Below, piece by piece: positions 52,910 to 59,981 of a DNA stretch of 64,000 bases; the stretch's first letter is position 1; every line of letters starts with the position of its first letter. Origin of the DNA: Gammaproteobacteria bacterium (GTDB lineage Bacteria > Pseudomonadota > Gammaproteobacteria > Eutrophobiales > Eutrophobiaceae); NCBI GenBank assembly GCA_004297165.1, contig SCUJ01000008.1:1-64000 (forward strand), in the 5' to 3' direction. The notes beneath the pieces are model-generated. The model searched no databases, was not told the origin of the DNA, and worked only from the letters and a program-made list of their open reading frames with translations. The translations under genes and the position numbers were made by a program.

Positions 52910-53242
52910 ATGGACGCCACCACTGTCGGCATCGCACTAGGAATCACCATGTCCGCTCTGTATGCAGCCATTCGCGCCTATGCGAGACAACCATTTGAGT
53001 TAAATCACACAATACTCATCTTTCTTGCCTCTTTTAGCGTTCCGGGCGGCGTTACTCTAATTGCTGCGGGCTTTATTGGAAACGCAAACAACCTCCCATC
53101 GACTTGGAGGGAGCACGTTACTGTTGCTGGGATTGTCGCCATTGGCCTCGCTGTACATTATATATTCACAGCGTTTCGAGACTGCTGGCTAGCACATCAA
53201 AAGTCTGAGAAACAACCGTCTAAGGTAGCAGAGAGTGAATAG
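52910..53242 (+). CDS. Small membrane protein of unknown function
   Basis: A 110-residue protein with three predicted membrane helices (about residues 5-24, 34-56, 70-92) and a charged C-terminal tail (HQKSEKQPSKVAESE). The ATG is 1 bp after the stop of the bactofilin-like gene, so the two are one translational unit. I recognise no family. A partner role to the membrane-tethered bactofilin-like protein is inferred from coupling only. Confidence 0.65.
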   Translation: MDATTVGIALGITMSALYAAIRAYARQPFELNHTILIFLASFSVPGGVTLIAAGFIGNANNLPSTWREHVTVAGIVAIGLAVHYIFTAFRDCWLAHQKSEKQPSKVAESE

Positions 53243-53331
53243 TCATAGCCAGCAAGGATCCAACCATGCGATACGGGCGGCGATACGCACAGTCGCGCAG
53301 TGCCGGTGAATTTAAATGATAGGCGGCGTCA

Positions 53332-53745
53332 TTAGCCATGTGTAGGTTCAATTCGGAGCTGTTCCCAAAAACCACGGGGCGTCAATATTCGTAGTGGCGC
53401 GTTGCTGGCGATGTCGAGCAAGTCGCGGTCACCGGTCACAAGCACGTTGGCGCCACCGCCGACCGCCTCCGCCAAAACTGGAATGTCCGACTTGTCGCGG
53501 AGTTTTACAGCGAGTACAGGCGCCCTTTCGATCACCAACGCCTCGCTACGCAGAAAGGCATCCGTCTCCTGAATAATCTCAGCGGGCGCCTTTATCTTGT
53601 CACGCAGGACCCGGCGGAGTTCAGTCAATACCGTCGCTCCGACAATCAGTTGATGCTCGGCCAAAATGACATGCAGGAGATCGGCGCACAGCCCCCTCGT
53701 GGCGAAGGCGCTTACGAGGACGTTTGTATCGAGAGCAACCTTCAC
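53332..53745 (-). CDS. PIN-domain toxin-like ribonuclease
   Basis: A 137-residue PIN-domain protein (COG1569 type). Acid residues of the site are visible: Asp in VALDTNVLVSAF, Glu in TVLTELRRVLRDK, Asp in KSDIPVLAEA and Asp in VLVTGDRDLLDIA. Such proteins cleave RNA, often initiator tRNA in VapC relatives. It overlaps the upstream RHH gene by 4 bp (ATGA), the common antitoxin-toxin arrangement. Confidence 0.9.
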   Translation of the reverse strand: MKVALDTNVLVSAFATRGLCADLLHVILAEHQLIVGATVLTELRRVLRDKIKAPAEIIQETDAFLRSEALVIERAPVLAVKLRDKSDIPVLAEAVGGGANVLVTGDRDLLDIASNAPLRILTPRGFWEQLRIEPTHG

Positions 53746-53972
53746 GAGACGTCGCGGAAAATATCCTCGTCGGTCAGGTACCCCCGAGCCTCGGCCAAGG
53801 GCATGATCCGGCGGCGCAGATCCTCAAACTGGGTCAATGCGAGTTGGCGCCGAACGGCATCGCGCACCACTTCGCTCCGACTCCGGCCAGTGCGCCGGGC
53901 TAAGCGGGCAACCTGCTGTTCGAGGTTCGGGTCCAGGCGGATCGTGAGAGCGGAAGTCTTCATGTCATGCAT
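53742..53972 (-). CDS. Ribbon-helix-helix antitoxin
   Basis: A 76-residue RHH/CopG-type protein: the N-terminal strand KTSALTIRLDPNLEQQVARLA and helices RTGRSRSEVVRDAVRRQLAL form the DNA-binding fold; the C-terminal DLRRRIMPLAEARGYLTDED would bind the toxin. It precedes the PIN gene with a 4-bp overlap and probably autoregulates the operon. An in-frame Met four residues in (MKTSALTI) is an alternative start. Confidence 0.9.
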   Translation of the reverse strand: MHDMKTSALTIRLDPNLEQQVARLARRTGRSRSEVVRDAVRRQLALTQFEDLRRRIMPLAEARGYLTDEDIFRDVS

Positions 53973-53984
53973 TGTAATACAACA

Positions 53985-54045
53985 GGCATCTCCTAACCAG
54001 CAGCTCCAGGCCGACGTTTGCCGCGGCTGAGACGCGTCGTTATAA
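53985..54045. other. Possible decayed integron attC-like site
   Basis: Just upstream of the RHH gene, CTCCTAAC (about 53991-53998) is followed by CAGCTCCAGGCCGACG, then GCCGCGGCTGAG and CGTCGTTATA. Order and partial pairing (CTCCAGGCCG with CGGCTGAG) resemble attC sites, but neither end fits RYYYAAC/GTTRRRY exactly. It may be the remnant of a cassette boundary, since small toxin-antitoxin pairs are common cassette cargo. Confidence 0.3.
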
Positions 54046-54080
54046 ACCCACTGAAACTCAGTCAGATACGCAACCTGTGG

Positions 54081-55013
54081 TCAATACAGCGGAACCAGCT
54101 TGAAACCCCGCTCCCGCAACAGACTAAGGATCCCTTCATCCCCAGGCAGATGCATGGCCCCGACGGCGATGAAGGCCGCGCCCTGTTCCAGATAAGGCAG
54201 CATCCGCTCGGCCATCACCTGGTTTCTACGCGTGAGAAGATTGGTCAACAGTTCCTTGTACATCGGTTCGTCCGTGGCGGCATAACGGTTGCTGTATTCA
54301 TAAAGTCCCTTCAGATCGCGGGACAGGTACAAGCGTTTCATGACGGCGAAATCGTCCGTGACCACCTCATAATGACACACCGTGTCCGCCAGCAAGCGTA
54401 ACTGCTGGTCTTGCGGCAGGTCCTCGAAGATATCCAGTTGCTCCCGCATGCTTTCCAACCCGTGCGTCGCGGCGCCCTGTTCAAGGGCGCGGTTCAGCAA
54501 CATCTCATCCAGCACGGCGCCGGACCCGGCCGGGTAATTCATGGTGAGAAAGGCTGCCCAGGGCTTTATCCGGGACACATTCTCCGGCGAGAGGAAGTAA
54601 GCCTCCAGGATCTCGGCGGTCCGGTCGAACAAGGGCCGCGAGATCAGCTTGCGCAGAGATTCACCCTGCTGAAAGAACAACAATTCCGGCAGGGCCGCGA
54701 GTTGTTCAAGATCGGGCAAGGTCTCCATCACGAACACCTTACTCGCCGCGAGGGCCTCGCTCACCGGCGTCGGGATAGCGAGGATCTCCCGATCGGCGAC
54801 ATGGATGGTCCCGAAGAGATGACTGGGCGTTGCGGCATTCCCTTCGATCCGCCACAACAACCCCCGATCATATATGGCTGGCCCGGAGTAACTATATGCC
54901 GCAAGCTCCAGGCCGCGGCATTCCGGGGCCTCGAGGGCGAACGCCTGCATGCTCACGAGCCAGAGCATGCCGGCGTAAATCAAGGTAAACCGATCAGGAC
55001 TGGATCGTATCAT
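54081..55013 (-). CDS. TraB/GumN-family protein
   Basis: A 310-residue secreted protein from the ATG at 55013; the longer frame is a nagZ shadow. A signal peptide (LIYAGMLWLVSMQAFA) is followed by the TraB/PrgY/GumN domain, with LLWRIEGNAATPSHLFGTIHVADREI near residue 55 and a C-terminal GAAFIAVGAMHLPGDEGILSLLRERG. The paired Gx2H motifs (GTIH, GAMHLPG) are thought to mark an erythromycin-esterase/Tiki-like metalloprotease. The substrate is unknown. Its 5' end overlaps the nagZ 3' end by 20 bp. Confidence 0.88.
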   Translation of the reverse strand: MIRSSPDRFTLIYAGMLWLVSMQAFALEAPECRGLELAAYSYSGPAIYDRGLLWRIEGNAATPSHLFGTIHVADREILAIPTPVSEALAASKVFVMETLPDLEQLAALPELLFFQQGESLRKLISRPLFDRTAEILEAYFLSPENVSRIKPWAAFLTMNYPAGSGAVLDEMLLNRALEQGAATHGLESMREQLDIFEDLPQDQQLRLLADTVCHYEVVTDDFAVMKRLYLSRDLKGLYEYSNRYAATDEPMYKELLTNLLTRRNQVMAERMLPYLEQGAAFIAVGAMHLPGDEGILSLLRERGFKLVPLY

Positions 55014-56064
55014 CGCCCAATCCGAGTTCCGGGGTGCGGTTGAGCGAGGCGAGCGGGGCCACTGCCGTTTGCCATCGCTCCTCCCGGCGCAGGTCAGCAA
55101 GCGCAAGACCTGGGCCGCGGCCGTGCATCCGCATGAGTCTCGCCTGCAAAAGGGGGTGCGGAACATAGGCGAGTTTTTCGAGCACCTGCCTCGCCGCTTT
55201 CTGGTTGTTGCAGACCAGGACCATGTCGCAACCGGCCGCGAGCGCCGCGGCGGCGCGCTCGGGGTAATCGCCCGCCACCTCCGCGGCCGCCATGTTGATA
55301 TCGTCGCTGAACACGGTTCCCTTGAAACGCAACCGGGTGCGCAACACCTCTTCAATCCAGCGCCGCGAATAACCGGCCGGTTTTGCGTCCACTTTGGGAT
55401 AGATTACATGCGCCGGCATGATGCCTGGCAGGCCCGCATCGATCAGCCGTTCGAAGGGCACGAGGTCCTGCAAGGCGATGTCCTCGAGGCCGCGCGGGTC
55501 CCTCGGCACGGCATGATGGGAATCCTCGCGTACGCTGCCGTGGCCGGGGAAATGTTTGCCGACGGCGGCCATGCCGGCCGTGCGCATGCCCTGCATGAAA
55601 CGTCGGGCGAGGATAGCGACGGTCTCGGGTAGCCTATGAAAGGCGCGATCGCCGATGACCTGGCTAACCCCCGTGTCCAGATCCAGCACCGGGGCAAAAC
55701 TGAGATCCACGCCCGCTGCGAGTAGTTCCGCGGCCATCAACCAACCGGCCTGTTCCGCAAGCGCCTGCGCCATGTGGGGATCGTCGGCGTAAACCCGGCC
55801 GAATGCGGCGCACGGGGGCAGATCGGTAAACTCGCCATGAAAACGCTGCACCCTGCCGCCCTCGTGATCGACCGCGATGAGCAAGGGTGGGTTGCGCAGG
55901 GCATGGATGGCGTCGCATAGCGACCGGAGTTGTGCGATCCCGGTAAAATTGCGGGAGAAGAGGATCACCCCACCCACCAGCGGGTGCAGCAGTAATTCGC
56001 GCTCATCCTGCTCCAGGGCGGCGCCCCGCAGGTCGAGCATGATCGGACCGAGACTCATCCGCAA
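54994..56064 (-). CDS. nagZ: Beta-N-acetylhexosaminidase NagZ
   Basis: A 356-residue GH3 enzyme removing GlcNAc from anhydro-muropeptides in peptidoglycan recycling. The mobile loop KHFPGHGSVREDSHHAVP contains the catalytic Asp/His pair, and the nucleophile Asp is in TVFSDDINM. GHEGGRVQRF is read as DHEGGRVQRFHG near residue 67. Length is normal. It is the upstream gene of the TraB/GumN protein and lies 16 bp before the CoA-transferase genes on the same strand. Confidence 0.95.
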   Translation of the reverse strand: MRMSLGPIMLDLRGAALEQDERELLLHPLVGGVILFSRNFTGIAQLRSLCDAIHALRNPPLLIAVDHEGGRVQRFHGEFTDLPPCAAFGRVYADDPHMAQALAEQAGWLMAAELLAAGVDLSFAPVLDLDTGVSQVIGDRAFHRLPETVAILARRFMQGMRTAGMAAVGKHFPGHGSVREDSHHAVPRDPRGLEDIALQDLVPFERLIDAGLPGIMPAHVIYPKVDAKPAGYSRRWIEEVLRTRLRFKGTVFSDDINMAAAEVAGDYPERAAAALAAGCDMVLVCNNQKAARQVLEKLAYVPHPLLQARLMRMHGRGPGLALADLRREERWQTAVAPLASLNRTPELGLGDDTIQS

Positions 56065-56080
56065 CCCTCTTAAAAGTGAA

Positions 56081-56755
56081 TCAGATCTCAGGCGCGCTGA
56101 GTATTTTCCAATCGGAGGCGAGCCGCAAGTTGGCGCTGGTCATGGCCTGCAAGTCGGCGAGCTGAATCCCTTCGATCATCTCCCGGACCACGAAACCTTC
56201 CGCGTCCCGATCGATCACGGCGTGATCGGTGTAGACGGCGCTGACACAGGCCTGGCCGGTCAGCGGCAGGGTGCAATGTTTCAGGATCCTGGGCGCGCCA
56301 TCCTTGGAACAGTGTTCCATCATCACAAAGACCTGTTTGGCGCCGGTCGCCAGATCCATCGCCCCGCCCACCGCCGGGGCGCGCGAGCCGTCGGGCAGCA
56401 TCCAGTTGGCGAGATCGCCGTTCTCCGCGACTTCATACGCCCCGAGCACGCTGACATCGACATGTCCGCCGCGGATCATCGCGAAGGAATCGGCGTGATG
56501 AAAGAGCGCGGCCCCCGGCAGCAGCGTAATCGGGATGTTGCCGGCGTTGCGCAGGTTCCGGTTTTCCTTACCCGCCTCTGGTCGCGGGCCGAAACCGAGT
56601 ATCCCGTTCTCGCTGTGAAAGATCACCTCGCGATCGGGCGGCACGAAGTTGGAGACGGCGAGCGGCATCCCCGCCCCGAGATTCACCACCTGCCCCTCTA
56701 ACAGATCCTGGGCGAGCCGCCAGGCGATCTGCAAACGATTCAATTTCCCCGGCAT
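56081..56755 (-). CDS. CoA-transferase family I, subunit B
   Basis: A 224-residue beta subunit of a 3-oxoacid-type CoA-transferase. The catalytic Glu lies in HSENGILGFGP, with NAGNIPITLLPGAALF and GGHVDVSVLGAYEVAENGDLANWM following, all family signatures. It acts with subunit A encoded just upstream (3-bp gap). Closest relatives by motif are the AtoA/PcaJ/ScoB group; the acyl substrate cannot be assigned. It is the last gene of the minus-strand cluster. Confidence 0.9.
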   Translation of the reverse strand: MPGKLNRLQIAWRLAQDLLEGQVVNLGAGMPLAVSNFVPPDREVIFHSENGILGFGPRPEAGKENRNLRNAGNIPITLLPGAALFHHADSFAMIRGGHVDVSVLGAYEVAENGDLANWMLPDGSRAPAVGGAMDLATGAKQVFVMMEHCSKDGAPRILKHCTLPLTGQACVSAVYTDHAVIDRDAEGFVVREMIEGIQLADLQAMTSANLRLASDWKILSAPEI

Positions 56756-56758
56756 GCT

Positions 56759-57424
56759 TCAGTCCTCCAGCTTCACGACGCGCTTGACGAAGATCCCCGG
56801 CGTGACGACGGCCGCCGGATCGATCGCGCCCGCCGGGACGATCTCCCGCACCTGGGCGATGGTGACCCGCGCCCCCATGGCCATCACGGGGTTGAAGTTC
56901 CGCAGCGACCCGGCATAGGTCAGGTTCCCCCAGCGATCCGCGCGTTCCGCGTTGATGAGGGCGAAATCCCCGCGGATCGCGTTCTCGAAGATATAAGTCT
57001 CCCCGTTGAACTCCCGATGCTCCTTGCCCTCGGCGAGCGGCGTGCCGACCGCGGTACGGGTATAGAAACCGGGGATCCCGGCGCCGGCCGATCGGACTCG
57101 TTCCGCCAGCGTGCCCTGCGGGACCACCTCGAGTTCAAGTTTGCCCTCGCCGATCAATTGTTCGATGTAATCAGAACTCGGCGATCTGGGGAAGGAGCAG
57201 ACGAGCTTGCCGATGCAGCCCGCGCGCAGCAGCATCTCCATACCGCGTTTGTTGACCGATGGGTTATTGGCGACGACGGTCAGGTTCCGCGGCTTACGTT
57301 CCGCGAGCGCCTCCAACAGCCGGTCGGGCGTGCCCTGGTCGATGAAACCGCCGATCAGGACCACGGACCCGTCGGCAATGTCCCGGACGGCCTCGGCGAG
57401 GGATGGCGCGATCTTGTCGATCAT
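56759..57424 (-). CDS. CoA-transferase family I, subunit A
   Basis: A 221-residue alpha subunit. It has the CoA-binding GGFIDQGTPDRLLEAL (family pattern GGFxxxGxPxxL), then GIPGFYTRTAVGTPLAEGKEHREF, RADRWGNLTYAGSLRNFNPVMAMGA and VTPGIFVKRVV, as in 3-oxoacid/3-oxoadipate transferases. Together with subunit B it would transfer CoA between two carboxylic acids, activating one for metabolism. It lies 9 bp after the URO-D family gene and is presumably co-transcribed. Confidence 0.9.
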   Translation of the reverse strand: MIDKIAPSLAEAVRDIADGSVVLIGGFIDQGTPDRLLEALAERKPRNLTVVANNPSVNKRGMEMLLRAGCIGKLVCSFPRSPSSDYIEQLIGEGKLELEVVPQGTLAERVRSAGAGIPGFYTRTAVGTPLAEGKEHREFNGETYIFENAIRGDFALINAERADRWGNLTYAGSLRNFNPVMAMGARVTIAQVREIVPAGAIDPAAVVTPGIFVKRVVKLED

Positions 57425-57433
57425 GATTTCGCG

Positions 57434-58816
57434 TCAGGCGGTCGCCAGACTGGCGCGCCGGTTTCCTGCGCCGCATTCCTTGGCCGCCGCCAGCATGGCG
57501 CGGAGATTCTCCGGATCGCCCTTGTCGATGCCCGCACCGCCGGTGAGGATGAAACCCCCGCCCTTGCCGCAGCGCTCGATCAACTGGAGGCAATTCTCCC
57601 TGACCATCTCCGGCGCGCCGGTGCAAAGCATCGAGGCAGGGACATTGCCGGCGATGCAGGCGACATCCCCGAGTACATCCTTGGCCCGGAACATGTCCGT
57701 CTGGTCGAAATGCCAGATGACCGATCCCTTGGGCAGGTCGCGGATGACCTCCAGCCGGTTGTTGTATTTGCCCTCCGCGAACAGGAAGGGCGTCAGACCC
57801 TCCTCGATAAGTTGCAGCATCACCCAGCGGAAGCTCGGCCAGTAGAAGGTGCGGAACTGCTGGTCGGACATGAAGGCGTCGTCCCCCTTGTGCAGCGGCA
57901 TGAAGACCATCGGGCAAAGGGTCGCGTCGGCCTGGCTCAATACCCGCTTCACCAGCATGGGGGCGAGCTTGTCCATCGCCCGGTGGATTTCGTCCGGCCG
58001 GCGATACATGTCCATCGCGATCTCCCGGGTCCCGCGCAGGAGGTCGCCGATGTTGTCGAAGGGGGCCGAGGTCATCTGGCCGCGGATGGGCGGTATCCCC
58101 ATCGCCAGGATCTTGTTGGAGATCTCCATCACCACGGCGCGCCACTTGCGGTGCTCCTCGCCCGCGCGTTTCAGGGTCTCGAAGGCGGCGGCGAATTCCG
58201 GATCGCCGGCGAGGGCCAGGATCTGGTGGGCGACGTCATGGGTGGAAAGATGTTTGCCAATCTTCCGGAACGGGGTGAACACCCCCCAGGTGCGGGGCAG
58301 ATAACAGCGCAGGTAAAAATCCAGAGGATCGTCGATGAAATCCTGGTATTCGCTCGCGGTCATGTTTTCGGCTTCGACAAATTGCGCGATGCTGACGGCA
58401 TCGCCAAGACCGTGACCTGGCCATTTCAGCGTCTTCGTGTCCACCATCTCCAGGAACCGGCCGGGATGGATCAGGGCTGGCCCATGGAAGGTGTCGAGTT
58501 CGAAATCGCCGATGAATTTGTACCACACCCGGCGCAGTTCATCGTAGTCGTACATCATCGCCTGCAAGCTCGAGCCGGCGTAGTAGGCGGGGTAGGTCCC
58601 CACCGGCAGGATCACCGGTGCGCGATCGCCCTCGCGCAGGCAGATCGCGTCGATGAAGCGGTTCACGCGTTCCTGATAGAGCTGTTCCGCGGCGGGATTG
58701 TCGAATTTGACCCCCGCCGGTTGCAGCCAGCGCGCGAACCGGCGCTGGCGTTTCTCCTGCCAGGTCAATTTACCCCATTCTTTTTCGGCTTCGGTCATGC
58801 TCCCCCCAAATTTCAT
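57434..58816 (-). CDS. Uroporphyrinogen decarboxylase-family protein, divergent
   Basis: A 460-residue URO-D superfamily (COG0407) protein, longer than true HemE (about 355). The C-terminal half has LTPFLFAEGKYNNRLEVI, GSVIWHFDQTDMFRAKDVLG, CIAGNVPASMLCTGAPE and GGGFILTGGAGIDKGDPENL, a pattern of catabolic-cluster members. The HxC metal-site motif of MtaA/CmuA methyltransferases is not visible. It may be a corrinoid- or CoA-linked enzyme of unknown reaction; heme synthesis is unlikely. Neighbours are the CoA-transferase genes and a MITE. Confidence 0.8.
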   Translation of the reverse strand: MKFGGSMTEAEKEWGKLTWQEKRQRRFARWLQPAGVKFDNPAAEQLYQERVNRFIDAICLREGDRAPVILPVGTYPAYYAGSSLQAMMYDYDELRRVWYKFIGDFELDTFHGPALIHPGRFLEMVDTKTLKWPGHGLGDAVSIAQFVEAENMTASEYQDFIDDPLDFYLRCYLPRTWGVFTPFRKIGKHLSTHDVAHQILALAGDPEFAAAFETLKRAGEEHRKWRAVVMEISNKILAMGIPPIRGQMTSAPFDNIGDLLRGTREIAMDMYRRPDEIHRAMDKLAPMLVKRVLSQADATLCPMVFMPLHKGDDAFMSDQQFRTFYWPSFRWVMLQLIEEGLTPFLFAEGKYNNRLEVIRDLPKGSVIWHFDQTDMFRAKDVLGDVACIAGNVPASMLCTGAPEMVRENCLQLIERCGKGGGFILTGGAGIDKGDPENLRAMLAAAKECGAGNRRASLATA

Positions 58817-58837
58817 TCTTTAATTTAAGTTGGTGAC

Positions 58838-58986
58838 TTAACAGGCTATTGAAAAACGTCGCGAGCGACGGCAGAACCAGGCGCGAGCGGGCGAAAAACC
58901 GCAGTTTACACGATAGTAAATGAGGATTTTGAGCCCGTTCGCAACGCCGTTATGCCTAGCGCAACAGTTTTTCAACAGCCTGTTAA
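58838..58986. mobile_element. 149-bp MITE-like element
   Basis: 20-bp terminal inverted repeats: left (58838-58857) TTAACAGGCTATTGAAAAAC, right (58967-58986) its complement with one mismatch. TA dinucleotides sit at both junctions, fitting TA target duplication as for Tc1/IS630-type elements. The interior has short dyads (GTCGCGAGCGAC) and no gene. It lies between the URO-D and SDR genes. The right terminal repeat supplies the SDR stop codon (58983-58985). Confidence 0.8.
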
Positions 58987-59756
58987 AACGCGATGTGCTG
59001 CATATAACCCCCATCCACATGCAAATTCTGTCCGGTGGTGAACCCCGAGACCGGGCTCGCGAGGAAGACCACAGCTGAGGCCACCTCCTCGGGCGTCCCG
59101 AGCCGGCCGATCACGCATTGCTCCAGGGCGTCATCATACATCTTCGGGGCCATCTGGCGGATGTGATCCCAGGGGCCGCCGATGAAATAGATGGGGCCTG
59201 GGGACACGGAATTCACGCGGATCCCCGCTGGGGCGAGTTCCTTCGCCATCTGCGCCCCGTAGGCGATCAGGGCCGCCTTGCAGGAACCGTAGGCCAACAC
59301 CCCGGCCGCGCGCAGGGCCTTGGACATCACCCCGGAGATGCTGGCGATGAGCACGATGGAGGGGGCCTCCGATTTTCTGAGATACGGCAACACCGTCTCG
59401 GTCCCGCGGACCGCGCCCATGACATCGCCCTCGAAGCATTTATGCCAGCCCTCTTCGCCGCCCTCCCCCGGGCCATTGGAGACGTTGGAGATAAAGATGT
59501 CGATGCCGCCCAACTGCCCGGCCATCTTGTGGATCCAGGGGATATAGGAATCCGGATCCATGACATCGGCGGCATCCCCGAAGGCGCGCACGCCCCTGGC
59601 CTTGAGCTCCGCCACGGCCTCCGCCACGGAGGACTCGGTGCGCGAACAGATGCCGACATCCACGCCCTCGTCCGCGAGCGCCCGGGCGATGCGCAGACCG
59701 ATGCCGCGGGATGCGCCCGTGACGATGGCCTTTTTGCCCTTCAGTTTGAGATCCAT
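58983..59756 (-). CDS. SDR-family oxidoreductase
   Basis: A 257-residue classical short-chain dehydrogenase/reductase. Cofactor motif VTGASRGIGLRIARALA, then the NNAG equivalent ISNVSNG (altered), catalytic Ser in ASISGVMSKALR, and the catalytic Tyr/Lys in YGSCKAALIAYG. The C-terminus DGGYMQHIAF is complete, ending at a stop codon inside the MITE terminal repeat. It probably oxidises a secondary alcohol or reduces a ketone in the cluster pathway. Divergent from the ThDP enzyme gene. Confidence 0.9.
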   Translation of the reverse strand: MDLKLKGKKAIVTGASRGIGLRIARALADEGVDVGICSRTESSVAEAVAELKARGVRAFGDAADVMDPDSYIPWIHKMAGQLGGIDIFISNVSNGPGEGGEEGWHKCFEGDVMGAVRGTETVLPYLRKSEAPSIVLIASISGVMSKALRAAGVLAYGSCKAALIAYGAQMAKELAPAGIRVNSVSPGPIYFIGGPWDHIRQMAPKMYDDALEQCVIGRLGTPEEVASAVVFLASPVSGFTTGQNLHVDGGYMQHIAF

Positions 59757-59981
59757 GAACGACTCCCCCCGTATGGTTGCCTTGAGTTGCAGGATTGTTG
59801 AAGCGAACTTCGGGATGCCTTGAATGAGCGTCCATTATTGCATTATTTCCCCGGCGATGGGATAAGCGGAAGCGGGGCGCGCCGGCAATTTATATATGTA
59901 CCGCTCTGGGTTAACATGCCGGTGGATATGGGGTGCGAGGACCCCAGGGCGATTGGGTCATAACCGGAGAGATGAGCACGC
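59757..59981. promoter_or_regulatory. Divergent promoter region between the SDR and ThDP-enzyme genes
   Basis: A 225-bp region shared by outward-facing genes. An AT-rich TTTATATATG patch (about 59888-59898) is the only -10-like sequence and can be read on either strand; no good -35 accompanies it. A GGAG (near 59963) is at somewhat long spacing before the ATG at 59982. No operator dyad was recognised. Confidence 0.3.

Noticed and set aside
57017-58828. 603-codon plus-strand frame antisense to the URO-D-like and CoA-transferase genes
   Set aside because: Same reason: no domain, and all four minus-strand genes carry family motifs.
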